DNA of 64,000 nucleotides from the NCBI GenBank assembly GCA_905221605.1, contig CAJNDS010002195.1:62001-126000 (forward strand). Direction: 5' to 3'. The stretch is from Symbiodinium natans (lineage: Eukaryota > Sar > Dinophyceae > Suessiales > Symbiodiniaceae). Shown here in pieces: positions 11,816 through 22,085 of the stretch; position 1 is the stretch's first letter; each line of letters opens with the position of its first letter. The position numbers and the translations under genes were made by a program. The notes under the pieces were generated by a model. It saw only the letters and a program-made list of their open reading frames with translations. It was not told where the DNA came from and ran no database searches.

Positions 11816-13700
11816 AGTTGTCAGTATTGTTCTTCGTGCTAGTACTAGCTGTTAGTATTCGTTGTTATTCTTTTTGTTGGCTCCGACGCAATGTAAACGC
11901 GCAAAACGCACTGCCGATTACACCGGTATTTACAGTGTTTCGTGTGCTTGACATGCCGAAAACACCACTGGCGAAAGAGTTTTCGCCGCGTGCGATTTCT
12001 AAGTTCTCAGGTATGTGGAAAACATCGTAATTTGCGATGTTTCGCGTGTTTTCGAGGCCAGAAACATTGTTATTTGCGATGCTTCGCATGTGTTAGAGCC
12101 CAGAAACCTTGGATGTCCATGCCCACACGATGATTACGTACATGTTGCCTTTGTGTGCGCGTGGCCAGGGCAACGTACATGTTGCCCTTGTTCGCGAGTG
12201 GCCAGGTACGTGTTAACTTGGGAAGGCCTCTGCTTAAAACCCATGCGAAGCCTCTCGTCGGGCTGCAAGTTTAAGAGCCAAGAACCCTTACCTTAACTTT
12301 AAGCTTCACACCCTCAAAGCACCGCAAGCATACGACACATAAATTCCCGTCGGCCACTCCGTACTATTATTTGCAGCACGCGCAAAAAAGTTCAGCCTGA
12401 TTTGAAGGCACTTTTTGTTACCGCTAATGACACCACCTGCGTCTGATTGACACACGCAGGCCACGTTTTTCTGTGGTTTTTCGACTCCTTGAGTAGTGCG
12501 GCGCGCGTTTACGTCGTGTCCAAGCGTTGTTGTTGTTACTGTTGTTATTGCTGCTGCTATTCTTGTTGTTCTTATTTTTGCGAAAGGTATTGTTACAATT
12601 GTCTAGGGCTACTTGTAGCTGTCGCTGAACCGCCTGTACTGAGGAGCAGCAGAGAAACATCAAGTTCCTTTTTCCGTTGGCAACAGCTCACAAGCTAGTT
12701 GCTGCTATTGTTTCAATCTAGCGATGCTTGCTATGAGTGTTGTTTGTGTGTTACTCATTGTTCTTATGGGCACAAGTGTTGCTATTGTTGCTCGGGTCGC
12801 TCTGGCTGCTCTTGTTACAGTTATAGCCTGTCCTTGTTAGTCCGGTCAATAGTTTCACGATACCAGTAGCAATAACGGTTCTTGTTGTCATTCTTGTTGT
12901 GATTAGTGGTATTCGTATTCTTGCTGTCAATACTGCTATTTGGCTGCTATAGACGGAACAACTGCTAAGGATTATCGCCATGATCATAGTTCTCCCCACA
13001 AGCTTACTTCTCGGTAATACAGTTTCGATTGTGCGGTTTCTAGCTAGTCCGGATGCCATGGCGGCCATGACAGGGCGAGCAGGAAGTGAATGTACTTTAG
13101 GGGCAGCAGTGTCAGAACCAATGCCGGGCATTGCGCGCATTCAACAAACTGTCAGATGGCAAGTCCCTCAGCCGGAGAATCTTCCGACCATACTGTGTCG
13201 CGGTAATATGCTTGGACACAAATGACTGAACCCTTGGGACTGCGGTCGTAACTGATGAGGATGAACTCGATGAAAGGGAGATGCAAGGGAGATGAAGACA
13301 GATGGAGTGCCAGGAGTGGTGGAGCTTCTGGGGATGAGGTCGAGCTTGCAATGCCACTGACCGTGGACAGAACTCTGCAAAAAAGGACTCAGACTCATGA
13401 GCGGTTGCTTGGTGGTTTTCTCTCAGCCCTTCTCACGGGTCTCCTCGTCAGGATGGGGGAACTAGGAAGCTGTGCGGTACCAGAGGTACTAGTAAGAGGC
13501 ACGAACTCTAGATCTCAAGCTTCAGAAGCGGCCAAGTACTTGAGGATTTCCGCTCCCAGCCCTTGTGCTCATGCCGCAGGTTGCCGCACAAGTGATGCGT
13601 CCGCCCGGCGCTGGAAGCCAGAAAAAAGTTGCCGAGATGCAACCTCAAAGCTTAGATTCGAGGCTTCAGAGCCCTGCACTTTTCTAACTGAGGTAGCAAC
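11816..13700. other. Mostly non-coding, low-complexity patches
   Basis: Short imperfect repeats occur at about 12020-12110 (the phrase 'gaaacattgttatttgcgat' and relatives, with 'ttcgcatgtgtt') and TTG-rich patches at 12.5-12.6 and 12.76-12.96 kb. The plus-strand frame at 13255-13716 has no recognisable feature. Confidence 0.4.
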
Positions 13701-14493
13701 AGGCTCCAATTCTTGAGAAGCGTACCTTCATGTGGGCAAACAAGACAAACCTGCCTCCGTTCCGACTTGATGGGCCAGGAAGCCAATAGCCGCGCCCAGT
13801 GCCACCACCTCAAGAGGGGGCCCCTCGCCCGATACAGAGAGGCAACAGCATAAATGTCCCAACAGCAGAGTGTCCAGCTGGAAAGGATGTCATGTGCACA
13901 CTCAATGCGAGCACAACTTGGCAGATGCCTCGCGAGAACGCTGCGCAGCACGCTTTGACCCCACAACAGCTCTCTCGTTCCCATTCAGCCAAGTCATACG
14001 AACAGCAGAGAAGCATGAACAAGGAGCCTGTCATCAAGGGCGGGCGACGGAGAACCTCGTGGCCACAGCACAGTCTGCAGAGCAACGAGGCCCGCCAGCA
14101 CACAGCAGCTGCGAGACCCCGGGGGCAGAGTCTTTTTGTATCTTGCTTCAGCACAGTTACGAGTCTGGAAGCTCAACATCGCACGGGAATTAGCGCAGGC
14201 AATAGGCAGCGCCCCCGGTGCGAAGAACTCCATGCTTGGCACTCCCAAGCCTTCTGCACAAACCTTTCATCTGTGGGGCGCTGGGGCCAGAAAACAGGCT
14301 CCTTTGGCTGCATTTGTTTAGAATTTGGGGCACAAAAAAGGACCACATAGTGAAGATCAACCTCAAGACCCTCAATGTCAGAAGGGCCCCCCCCACTGCA
14401 GTGGCCATTCCAGCACTGCAAGACGCATGGGTGGAAGGTTCAAAAAGGCACAGGTGCCCAGCTGGGCTTCTCCAACCCTTTCTGCCGAAGATT

Positions 14494-14637
14494 CAGGGTT
14501 TAGGGTTTAGGATTTAGGGTTAGGGTTTAGGGTTTAGGGTTAGGGTTTAGGGTTTAGGGTTTAGGGTTTAGGGTTTAGGGTTTAGGGTCTAGGGTTTAGG
14601 GTTTAGGGTTTAGGGTTTAGGGTTTAGGGTTTAGGGT
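14494..14637. repeat. Interstitial TTTAGGG telomere-type array
   Basis: About 20 tandem copies of TTTAGGG, most of them perfect, with a few one-base variants (TTAGGG, TCTAGGG, TTTAGGA). This is the longest and most regular telomere-type array in the window. It sits inside non-telomeric sequence on both sides, so it is internal rather than a chromosome end. Confidence 0.95.
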
Positions 14638-15370
14638 GCAATCCTTTGCTTGTTGCTTCTTGATCTTCTTTGCTGCCAGCAGCTGACGGGAACTGTGCCT
14701 GATGTCATTTGCCCACCGCAATGCGTCCTGAAAGCCAGAAGATGCCCGGAAGCAGTGGAAGCCCATATATGCATGCATACCACAATATATACGTAGTACA
14801 GACATGATGAGTATGGAAATACTTCTCTGTGCGCTTCCTGCCCGTGCCCGTTTTGAGCGAAGCGGAGGGATCTTAAAAATGCCTTACCAGCTTTTTTGCA
14901 GCTGCACCGGCCAGCAAGGCCCCCAGCAGGACCAGCAACCACGGGCGGCGGAGTGATCGCTTGACCTTTACCTGCGGTGCTGGATCGCAAGTTTGTGCCA
15001 CGTCATCGAGACGAAAATATAGAAGACATAAAAAGCGACATCGCGCACTAAGGCAGCGGCAACTGAGTTGGTCACGTGCTTGGCCACTTTTGTGGCCACG
15101 AGAGCGGCCGAATGGCCTGTTGCGTCAACCATCCTGCCCAGCTCTCAGCTCAAATCGCACAAAGGCTCCCAAAAGGCTCCCTCGACAGAGCGGGAAAGAG
15201 AGGAGGCGCCTCGTCATGGTAGCGAATGCTGCAGAGACGGCCACCGTGTCAAGGTAGACGTGCTCACCCGCCTTCGTCCTTAAGCAGTGGAACACTTGAA
15301 GAGTTTCCCTAAGAAATTAGGGGTACCTGTTTAGGTGTTTTTATGATAAGGGAATCCTATTCGGGGTCTA
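14638..15370. other. No gene recognised
   Basis: Open frames on both strands lack motifs or splice-bounded limits. Confidence 0.35.
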
Positions 15371-15399
15371 TACTAGGGGCCCCTTCCTTCCGCAAGCCC

Positions 15400-15850
15400 C
15401 CACCTGGAAAGCACAATCAGATCTCTCCAGGAGCCATACACCACGGGTACACGAAAAGCCCATGCCAGCCTTTGCAGACGAGGATCGCCAGGGCCGCAGC
15501 GCAGCTGCGAATCTCCGCGTCCGATGCCTTTGCAACGGCCTTTCAGTTGGGTTCGGCTTGCAAGGGCACTCAGCAAGGGATGTTTGAGGAGGGACTCCTT
15601 TGCCAAAAGCAGCCACAACTACCCAGGAGACTTTTACAAGCCTCTCCAAGCAAAGCAGGTCTTCTTGCCAGCAGGCTCATCTGCAGACAGAGGGAGACAC
15701 AACAGGCAGTGCCTTGGCCAACGCCTCCATCTCAGCCTCGCGCTTTGCTTTGGGGCGCTTGGACTTTTGAAAGCTCCCCCTTTCATCCGGGAGGCGCTTT
15801 GCATCGCTCTTTTTGAAACGAGCAGGCCAATCCCTGATAAAGCCTTTACC
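15400..15850 (-). CDS. Coding-like exons, unknown product
   Basis: Two minus-strand stretches read as protein. One holds 'KSDAKRLPDERGSFQKSK' and a Lys/Glu-rich helix (about 15690-15840). The next holds 'KASDAEIRSCAAALAIL' (about 15430-15545). They are in different frames and probably separate exons. They lie downstream of the exons at 16216-16574 on the same strand and could be 3' exons of that gene. No family recognised. Confidence 0.3.
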
Positions 15851-16215
15851 ACAAGTGGCAACACGTCCGCACGAATGCTACAATAGCCCATCGAGTGCGC
15901 CTTCGCCGGATTGTCTTCAGTGCTCATGCCAGAGGTCAGATGCACGAACAGAGCGTGCCCTTCGTGTCAGAAATGGCAAGTCACGGCTCCCGCGTACGCA
16001 GCTGCCACGACCTCCAAATCTGGACGAGACAGGCCTCAGGGCTTTCGTTTGTTCACATTGCTCAGCTCATTTCAAGTACAAGTAGAACGACCACACTTAA
16101 TCACACAAAATGACTAAGGATGACTAAGGACAACAAAAAAAAACAGGCAGCCATCAAGAGCAACGTGGGTCGAGGGACACCGTGACGGCGGCGGCTTTGC
16201 CGCAAATTCACTCAC

Positions 16216-16332
16216 ATCCACAGGCGGAATATACTGCACTTCCATCCAGTCTTGCTGGGCCAGACTCGAGTACGGCGTCAGGGACAGCTTGACGAACCTT
16301 TGCAGAACCGCAGAACCGAGGGCATCCGAAGG
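16216..16332 (-). CDS. Exon of unrecognised multi-exon gene
   Basis: A clean 117-base exon (39 codons, phase 0 at both ends) with an acceptor TTTCTCTAGCAG|CC and a consensus donor GAT|GTGAGT. It encodes a segment containing 'QRFVKLSLTPYSSLAQQD' and 'WMEVQYIPPVD'. Joined to the exon at 16482-16574 it gives one smooth reading across a 149-base intron. I do not recognise the family. Confidence 0.6.
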
Positions 16333-16481
16333 CTGCTAGAGAAACCTGCCCCAGCCCTCCCAGCCTGACGCAGCCCAACAAAGCTTTACAAAAGTTGCCT
16401 TGGGGGGGAGGAGCATTGAGGAGCCTTCATAAAGGCGCCCCGAATGCAAAAGTCTGCTGAGCCTTCGAGCGGCGGATTCAC

Positions 16482-16574
16482 GCTTTCGAGGTTTGGCTTG
16501 TACTCGGCCATGGAGGTCCAGCCCGCTTTCTTGAGAGCCGCCTCCGAAATCTTTGATGCCTCCTTCTCGTTCAA
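16482..16574 (-). CDS. Exon of unrecognised multi-exon gene
   Basis: A 93-base exon (31 codons) starting after CTATCAG|TTG and ending at AGC|GTGAATCC, phase 0 at both ends. It contains 'NEKEASKISEAALKKAGW' and 'SMAEYKPNLES'. The intron between this and the next exon (16333-16481) is GT-AG. Confidence 0.55.
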
Positions 16575-16659
16575 CTGATAGCCTCAGCATCTGCAAGGAC
16601 TGCACGCGCTAAATGTCTCTTGCCTGCTTGTATGCACTTTCTTGTCAAGATTCCATAGC

Positions 16660-17122
16660 CGGAGGTGACGACGATCTTTCCGGTGTAGAAATCCCTCAGG
16701 CCCTTAAAAAGTGGTGAGCCCGAAGCACTGGCTGGCAAAGGAGGCAGGGGCTTTTCAAGAGCCTCGCAGAGCCAGCCCGTGCAATGTGCACACAGCGTGA
16801 ACTCTAAAGCATTCTCAAACGATCGGTCAGTCAGGTATTGTGTTTCCAAGGCCTTGTAGAATGCTGCCAAGCCGGCCCCACCAGCGGCCACGGCAATGAT
16901 CTCCGTGAGGCACATAGCTTTGTCTTCAAATGTGGCCTTCGCGTCCATCTCTCCTCAAGGCGTCCAGTTGGATCCGAACATCTGACACAAAGACCGCACA
17001 TAGCTTTGAACTGAGACTCCATCAGCAATGAGCTCAGCAGCCACACGTTCCAATACGGCGTTGTACCATTCTGGGTTTGTGGTCCTTTGTGCAGATGTTG
17101 CTGTGTCTTGAGAATCAGCCAT
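16660..17122 (-). CDS. Exons of the same unknown gene, with in-frame TGA bridged by an intron
   Basis: From an ATG at 17122 a frame runs through 'NPEWYNAVLERVAAELIADG' and then meets a TGA at about 16958-16960. The same frame resumes with 'TFEDKAMCLTEIIAVAAGG' and reaches 'GSPLFKGLRDFYTGKI'. A GT-AG intron of about 81 bases (donor at GGA|GTCTCAG, acceptor at GCGAAG|GCC) would remove the stop and keep the frame. This is my preferred reading; a real nonsense mutation is the alternative. The Ala/Gly-rich stretch 'AVAAGGAGLAAFYKALET' could be a membrane-associated helix. Product unknown. Confidence 0.45.
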
Positions 17123-17158
17123 GAGGAGAAACGTGATGAAGGTGTGTATTTCTTCTGC

Positions 17159-17446
17159 CTACTCTCCATGACTAGTGGTCCGTGTCAGAGTCGCAGCACT
17201 GGTAGCTGCATCACATGACAGCAAATTATCTCCAAGAAGCAGCTGCAAATGAAGGACGGCATGAACCACACAAGCAAGTGTCGGGCTACATTCACCTGCG
17301 CAGATTCTCCGGAACGTGGCATGGTAGCAATGTTGTATCTGCGTCCGCTTGCACATTGGGCAAGTGCGAACGCTGGCAGCCTCCACTCTCTCTCTCCAAT
17401 TGATCAAAAGCCGCGCGGGCTCAGCAGCTTGGGCTTTTGGTTTCAA
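17159..17446 (-). CDS. Coding-like ORF, unknown
   Basis: A frame containing 'RLLINWRERVEAASVRTC' and a CxxC pair ('TCPMCKR'), ending in a stop at 17159, only 36 bases before the ATG at 17122 of the next coding stretch on the same strand. Either an upstream exon whose last part is intronic, or the end of a separate gene. The CxxC alone is too little to call a zinc site. Confidence 0.3.
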   Translation of the reverse strand: MKPKAQAAEPARLLINWRERVEAASVRTCPMCKRTQIQHCYHATFRRICAGECSPTLACVVHAVLHLQLLLGDNLLSCDAATSAATLTRTTSHGE

Positions 17447-17567
17447 CGGCCTGTGAACGTGTGCTCAATGGCAAGCATTCGGTCCAGCAGTCCGGCGTCC
17501 TTCGGAGATGCCTGCACGCAAAGCATCACCACTAGCAACACCTTCACCCTTTGCCATTGCTATCCAC

Positions 17568-17784
17568 CGGCCTTTAACTGCTTCCACACATCACGATCAT
17601 CGAGTGAAGCGTAGGCTTCCTTTGCCACGGATGCCCGGACACGCCCGCTCAGCATGTCCTGAGCTTCTCGTTTAGGACCGATTTTGAACAGCAGGATGCT
17701 GGTGCCTTCTTGTGCCCAGGGGCCCCTGGACCAACCAGCTTGGCTGCGTACTGCTGTGATGCCTGCTCCATCTCCGCGAGTCTC
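17568..17784 (-). CDS. Exon, unknown product
   Basis: A well-bounded exon of 217 bases: acceptor CTTTTCGTTTTGCAG|GAG with a strong pyrimidine tract, donor GCCG|GTGGATAG. It encodes 'ETRGDGAGITAVRSQAGW' and continues through 'SILLFKIGPKREAQDML' to 'LDDRDVWKQLKA'. A second frame across its 5' half is also open, which first suggested a frameshift, but the acceptor favours one continuous frame. Family not recognised. Confidence 0.5.
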
Positions 17785-18023
17785 CTGCAAAACGAAAAGC
17801 GACTGGGGAAGCGATCTGCAAGCCTGAAGAAGCCTGAAGCATGCTTTTCGCGGCCGGCCAGCCAACTGTGACCAACACTGTTCATAACAAGTGGCCGAAA
17901 AATGTAAAACACATCTCGCATGAAAATGTGATGTCAGGTCAGTCTTGGCAGCAGCATCACTGGAGTTGTTCGGAGGGTCCGCCATTTTTGAGCACAAGGC
18001 TGCGGACTGCAGCACATCACTTG

Positions 18024-18503
18024 TCAGCGACACAAGGAAGAAGAAAAAAAATCACCGGCGCTCTCCGGCGCCCTCCCTGAGCCTCCGGCCGGCTCCTGCC
18101 AACTCTCAGGCAGAGTCATCCAAAAGAAGAGCTGGGCCTGGGGTTCATGGCCGAAGTCAACAACTGAGAGGCTCCCAGAATCTCGCAAGATCTCGCAAGT
18201 ATACACCGGGTGGCTGGCAAGGGCGGCCGCCGTGCTCATCCCCAACAATGCCGGTGCCATCGCCTCAGGCGCCGCACCTCGTTCTCTGGAGCCACCTGTC
18301 AGCACACCGTCAGAAGGTGAACATGCCGCACGACCCCCTGCTGCTGCAAAGCCATGTATGCAACAGCTCGATGAGCGCTCTGAACCTTCACTCAAGGCAG
18401 TCTGCATGGCGAGCATGAGGAACACGGCTGCCTGGGAATCTCCCAAGTCACTACCACCCCACGAAGAAGTGTGAACTATAGCTCTGTTCATTGACTTTCC
18501 CAT
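18024..18503 (-). CDS. Coding-like region, probably several exons
   Basis: A 159-codon open frame whose parts read like protein, including 'SWGGSDLGDSQAAVFLML' and 'VVDFGHEPQAQLFFWMTL'. A donor-like GCCG|GTGATTTT lies near its downstream end. Limits are uncertain. It sits between the putative first exon (18650-18868) and the exon at 17568-17784 on the same strand. Confidence 0.35.
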   Translation of the reverse strand: MGKSMNRAIVHTSSWGGSDLGDSQAAVFLMLAMQTALSEGSERSSSCCIHGFAAAGGRAACSPSDGVLTGGSRERGAAPEAMAPALLGMSTAAALASHPVYTCEILRDSGSLSVVDFGHEPQAQLFFWMTLPESWQEPAGGSGRAPESAGDFFSSSLCR

Positions 18504-18649
18504 GAACCATAAGCGTCATACAAGGAGGTACAAACCAGAGCCTGACGTCTTCCCACGCGATGTCTCGGGCAGCTACTGCAGAGGAGAGCAGCCGACGCAA
18601 CGAGTCCCACGTGCCAGGTGGCTCTTGCGTGAAGTCGTACATGTCGTAC

Positions 18650-18868
18650 CTGAAACCGGCGCAAGCACGACAAAAGCTGTTTTTTGGTCTTCGTGTTGGC
18701 CACGCTCAATTTGTATTCAATTTGTTCTTGGGCTAGCCACTCGCAGCTTTGCACAGCTTCCTCTACCACGACTTGCTCCCAATTGTTACTCAACAGGTCA
18801 TCTTGCGATATATGATGTTCTTGCTGGTAGCGGCGCCGCGGCACATTTACTAGACTAGACTCACTCAT
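18650..18868 (-). CDS. Putative first exon of unknown gene
   Basis: From an ATG at 18868 the frame gives 73 codons up to a consensus donor (TTTCAG|GTACGAC). It encodes a hydrophilic, Glu/Gln-rich N-terminus ('DDLLSNNWEQVVVEEAVQ') without a signal peptide. Nine bases before the ATG is CCCTTGCAG, a possible spliced-leader acceptor of the kind dinoflagellate mRNAs use. Good candidates for the next exon start are GCAG|TAGC and GTCAG|GCTCTGG; the second gives an intron of about 108 bases and keeps the frame. Whether it belongs to the same gene as the exons down to 16216 is likely but unproven. Confidence 0.5.
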
Positions 18869-19880
18869 GTGCTAGTGCTGCAAGGGTCTGTCTCAGACTG
18901 TCGGCGCACTCCGGCTGTGCAGGGCGACCTGGCGCAACGATCCGACAAAAGCCCACGTGAATCACGTGATCGTCTCGCCAGTGTCATGTCATGCTCAGAC
19001 TTTCAATACGCCCTTGTGGAAGACCAAAGGATGCCTGCAAGCGAAGGCGCCAACTCGAAGCTCTGAAGCAGCTGCCAGGCTGCCTGCAGCAGCTGCGCTT
19101 TTTCTGCTTTCTTTGTTACGCAGAAATTGCCTTAAGCTGCCTCCCACATGGGCCTCCGAGTGTCCCACCGCCATGAATGCAGCCGTAGCGTCCTGAGCAG
19201 CGTCGCCACGTGGAGTGAGCGCAGCGCTTCTTTCTACCTTCGAGAAGGCGACACTCTGTGCACGCAGACCTGGCCAGCCAGGCGCTGCAAGGGCGCCGCC
19301 CCGCCCGGGTGGTCCTGGGCGTTTTGGGGATTCTAGTGGGATGCAACCTAGTTACTAGTTACTTGTGTTTTTGTTGTTTTAGGTGGTAGGGTATCCAGCA
19401 CTTTGCAAGCCCTCCCTACCCAGCTCTGAGAAACAGCCCTGCGCCTTTTTCTCCTGGGCCCTGCCATCTGTGCGGCTGACTCAGTACGAGCTTGGCCCAT
19501 CGGCGACTTCTCTGCGGCTTGAAATCTCACATCGCCTACGGCCTCTGACTCAGGGCAAAGTGAAGACTACGTCGACAAACATTAAATTACAGCATTTCGA
19601 GCCTTCCTGTCCCCAAACTCTCCTGAAAACCCTGGGCCGGTCGCAAGGCGTGTCGCGCAGGTTAAAAGCCTGCAGAGCGACGGCGATTGCGGTGTGCAGT
19701 GTTGGCGCTACTCTCTTCCCCCCCCCTCCCGAAAACACACGGGATGCCCACCTACGTTGGGAGCGGAAGAACCTGTCACTTCGAAAGCTTATCGAGCCAG
19801 GGTCTGAAACAAGTTTCATCTGCGAGTAGAGCCATCCTGAAAATCGTCTTGAAACTGTGCGTTCAAGGGGATTTCAAGAC
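18869..19880. other. No gene recognised
   Basis: Probable 5' flank of the minus-strand gene that starts near 18868. No repeat or supported exon seen. Confidence 0.35.
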
Positions 19881-20660
19881 ATCTTGTACACATCGGCGGC
19901 AGTAGAGAGCTGAAGACAATGTGCTGCGCACATCATTTGCAATCCCCTTGAAATCAATATTGCTCCAGGGCCTTCTGACAGATCCTCGCCAAAGCACTTA
20001 CATGTCACTCTGGCCAAGTGGGTACAAACCGAAACCCATCGAGATCTCCGGTTCGAAACGAGCTCTGCCATCTTTTCAGGCCCCTTTGCCAGGCGCGAGC
20101 CTGCTGCATCCAATTCCTGTTGGAACCGTCCAGGCTCGACATCCAAGCGCGGGGGAGGGGGGCCCAACGTTCAAGAATGCTGCTGAAACATTCCGAACAG
20201 CTCTGAGCTCATACGGGGCTGCAGCTTCGTCCACTACATACCCCCCTCCTGCCCGCGGTAGCAAAGCCAGGGCATGGTAAGCGACAGATCTCTGCATGCT
20301 CTTCCATGCAGCGTCGCTTGTTTGGCGAAACAGGGCCGCTAGCTACAATGTACAAGATTTAGGCACTGTGGTGCTTTCAAAGACAAACCCACCAAACCCA
20401 CTGATACCCAAAACTCATGTTGCACACTGCTCTGCTGGCTCGTCAGCTATCTCAGCTCCTAAGTCAACGTTTCAAAAAACAGGTTCTGTCCTAACGCCAC
20501 CTTGTGTGACGCGACCACGACTCAGTGAAATTCGTGGACTCGGAGTCCTTCCACGGGTTCTTGTGAGCAGGATGCTCTGAGCAGCTCTTGCTCCCATACC
20601 AGCAGAAACTGTCGCAAGGCAGGCATATGTCCCTCGATATGATGCTGCAGCATGTTGCAT
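19880..20660 (-). CDS. Coding-like exons, unknown gene
   Basis: Three minus-strand pieces read as protein in different frames: 'QHHIEGHMPALRQFLLVW' (about 20520-20658), 'AYHALALLPRAGGGYVVDEA' (about 20190-20297) and 'QQELDAAGSRLAKGPEKM' (about 20030-20167). They are consistent with exons of one gene separated by short introns. No domain recognised and limits are approximate. Confidence 0.35.
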
Positions 20661-20970
20661 ACGGTTGCATATGTTGCCAGGTCTCATTGTCATCGGCACT
20701 ATCGAAAACCCCGAAGCCTGCCGAGTTTTCAAGGGGCGGAAGCTGTGAAAGCCCAGGAGTCCTCGAAGCTTAGGCTCCCAAAACAAGATCATTACGACGT
20801 TCCTCACGAGGAGAGTCCTGAATTTGGCGGAGGAGGCACCACAACAAAAAAGAAGGGAACTGTCAGATGCACAAGGTGCCTTGCCTGTTGGCTGTGCATC
20901 TTGTAGTACTCCGTATTTGGGCTCAGCTTCTCGGGCTCCCGTCGAGCGTCCTAGAGTGCACCAGGTGCTA

Positions 20971-21048
20971 AGCCCTAAACCCCAATCCCAAAAGACCTAA
21001 GCCCTAAACCCGAAACCCTAAACCCTAAACTTTAGCCCTAAACCCTAC
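20971..21048. repeat. Telomere-like tract, CCCTAAA orientation
   Basis: About 8 imperfect CCCTAAA units. It forms an inverted pair with the TTTAGGG tract at 21187-21273. Confidence 0.9.
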
Positions 21049-21186
21049 AGTGCTCAGCCCCCCGAACCTGTGGCGACTCATCGCCATCCTGTTCATCCGG
21101 GGAGTCCCAGTCCGCACCATCTTGAACCCCCACTCGTTGAAACCTGGGCAGCATTGACGCTGCGAGAGAACATGAGAGGGACTCTG

Positions 21187-21273
21187 TGGGGTTTGGGTTT
21201 AGGGTTTAGGGTTTAGGCCTTAGGGTTTAGGGTTCAGGTTTCAGGGTTTAGGGTTTCGGGCTTAGGGTTTCGG
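21187..21273. repeat. Telomere-like tract, TTTAGGG orientation
   Basis: About 10 imperfect TTTAGGG units, opposite in orientation to the tract 140 bases upstream. Confidence 0.9.
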
Positions 21274-22085
21274 CCAAGAAACTCCACCTTGTGAACCTTC
21301 ACGGGAGTCAGCTGCGACTGGGAAGGGGCCCTGGAGAAAGCACGCAAGTGACGTATGATCCAGAGTTGATGCGCGTGTCCACAGAGCTGGAAAGCAGAAG
21401 CCCTTGACCAAAGGAACTCTCAAATAATCTCAAATCAACCCACACCCTCTCTATCCCATGTCTGGCCTCTGCAGCACACCCTCCCGAGCCGTTGAGACAG
21501 GCGGAATCTGCATCAGGCCACGAAGCCACGATGAACAATTCTCAACATTCCACATGTTCAGATTGGGCTCTGCGATGTTTTGAGGTTGCTGCGTGGTGCT
21601 CTCCGGTGAATCTGGCACTCTGGTGAGCTGGCCGCATGAGCCAGGACGACATGTTCAAAGTTCTTCAAACCGGTAAGTTCGAAGGCACTAAATTTCCGAC
21701 GTTTCCGTTAAGCAGCTCCAAACTTCGCCAGTGTTGACTCACGAAAAGCAGAAGCACCGGCACAGATGTGAGGCGGCTCGATATGCAGATTTCATGGCTA
21801 CGGGGCGCTCGTCGACCGACCTTCGAGGGCTCAATATGACGAAGGCCCTCCCCCCACCCCGGCCCCCCGTGCGAATGTTGCTGTCAAGGAGTCCTTCAAG
21901 CATGACCATGAAACAAAACGAGTAGTACCCGTGTTATCCCACTATGAGAAATGGTTCCCCGATTAAGGATCGCTGCCTCAGGTGGAGGCTTCAAAGAATC
22001 AAGTAGGGTGCGCCCTGAACACACCCGGACCCTACAAAATCAGGACAGCCTGAGGACCCAAGAAGGCCGTTGGCGAGTTACGACG
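21274..22085. other. No gene recognised
   Basis: Nothing beyond short, unassigned open frames. Confidence 0.35.

Noticed and set aside
13810-14154. Minus frame with 'SFPAGHSAVGTF', similar to the PSGH motif of PAP2 lipid phosphatases
   Set aside because: Only one motif, with Ala in place of Ser. The other two PAP2 motifs are not visible and the frame is Cys-rich and short, so the match is probably chance.
16950-16970. In-frame TGA read as a selenocysteine codon or a nonsense mutation
   Set aside because: An 81-base GT-AG intron removes it and keeps the frame, which is simpler. No selenocysteine insertion element could be assessed.
17568-17784. Apparent frameshift between two overlapping open frames
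   Set aside because: A strong acceptor at 17785 starts an exon that is open in one frame throughout, so no frameshift is needed.
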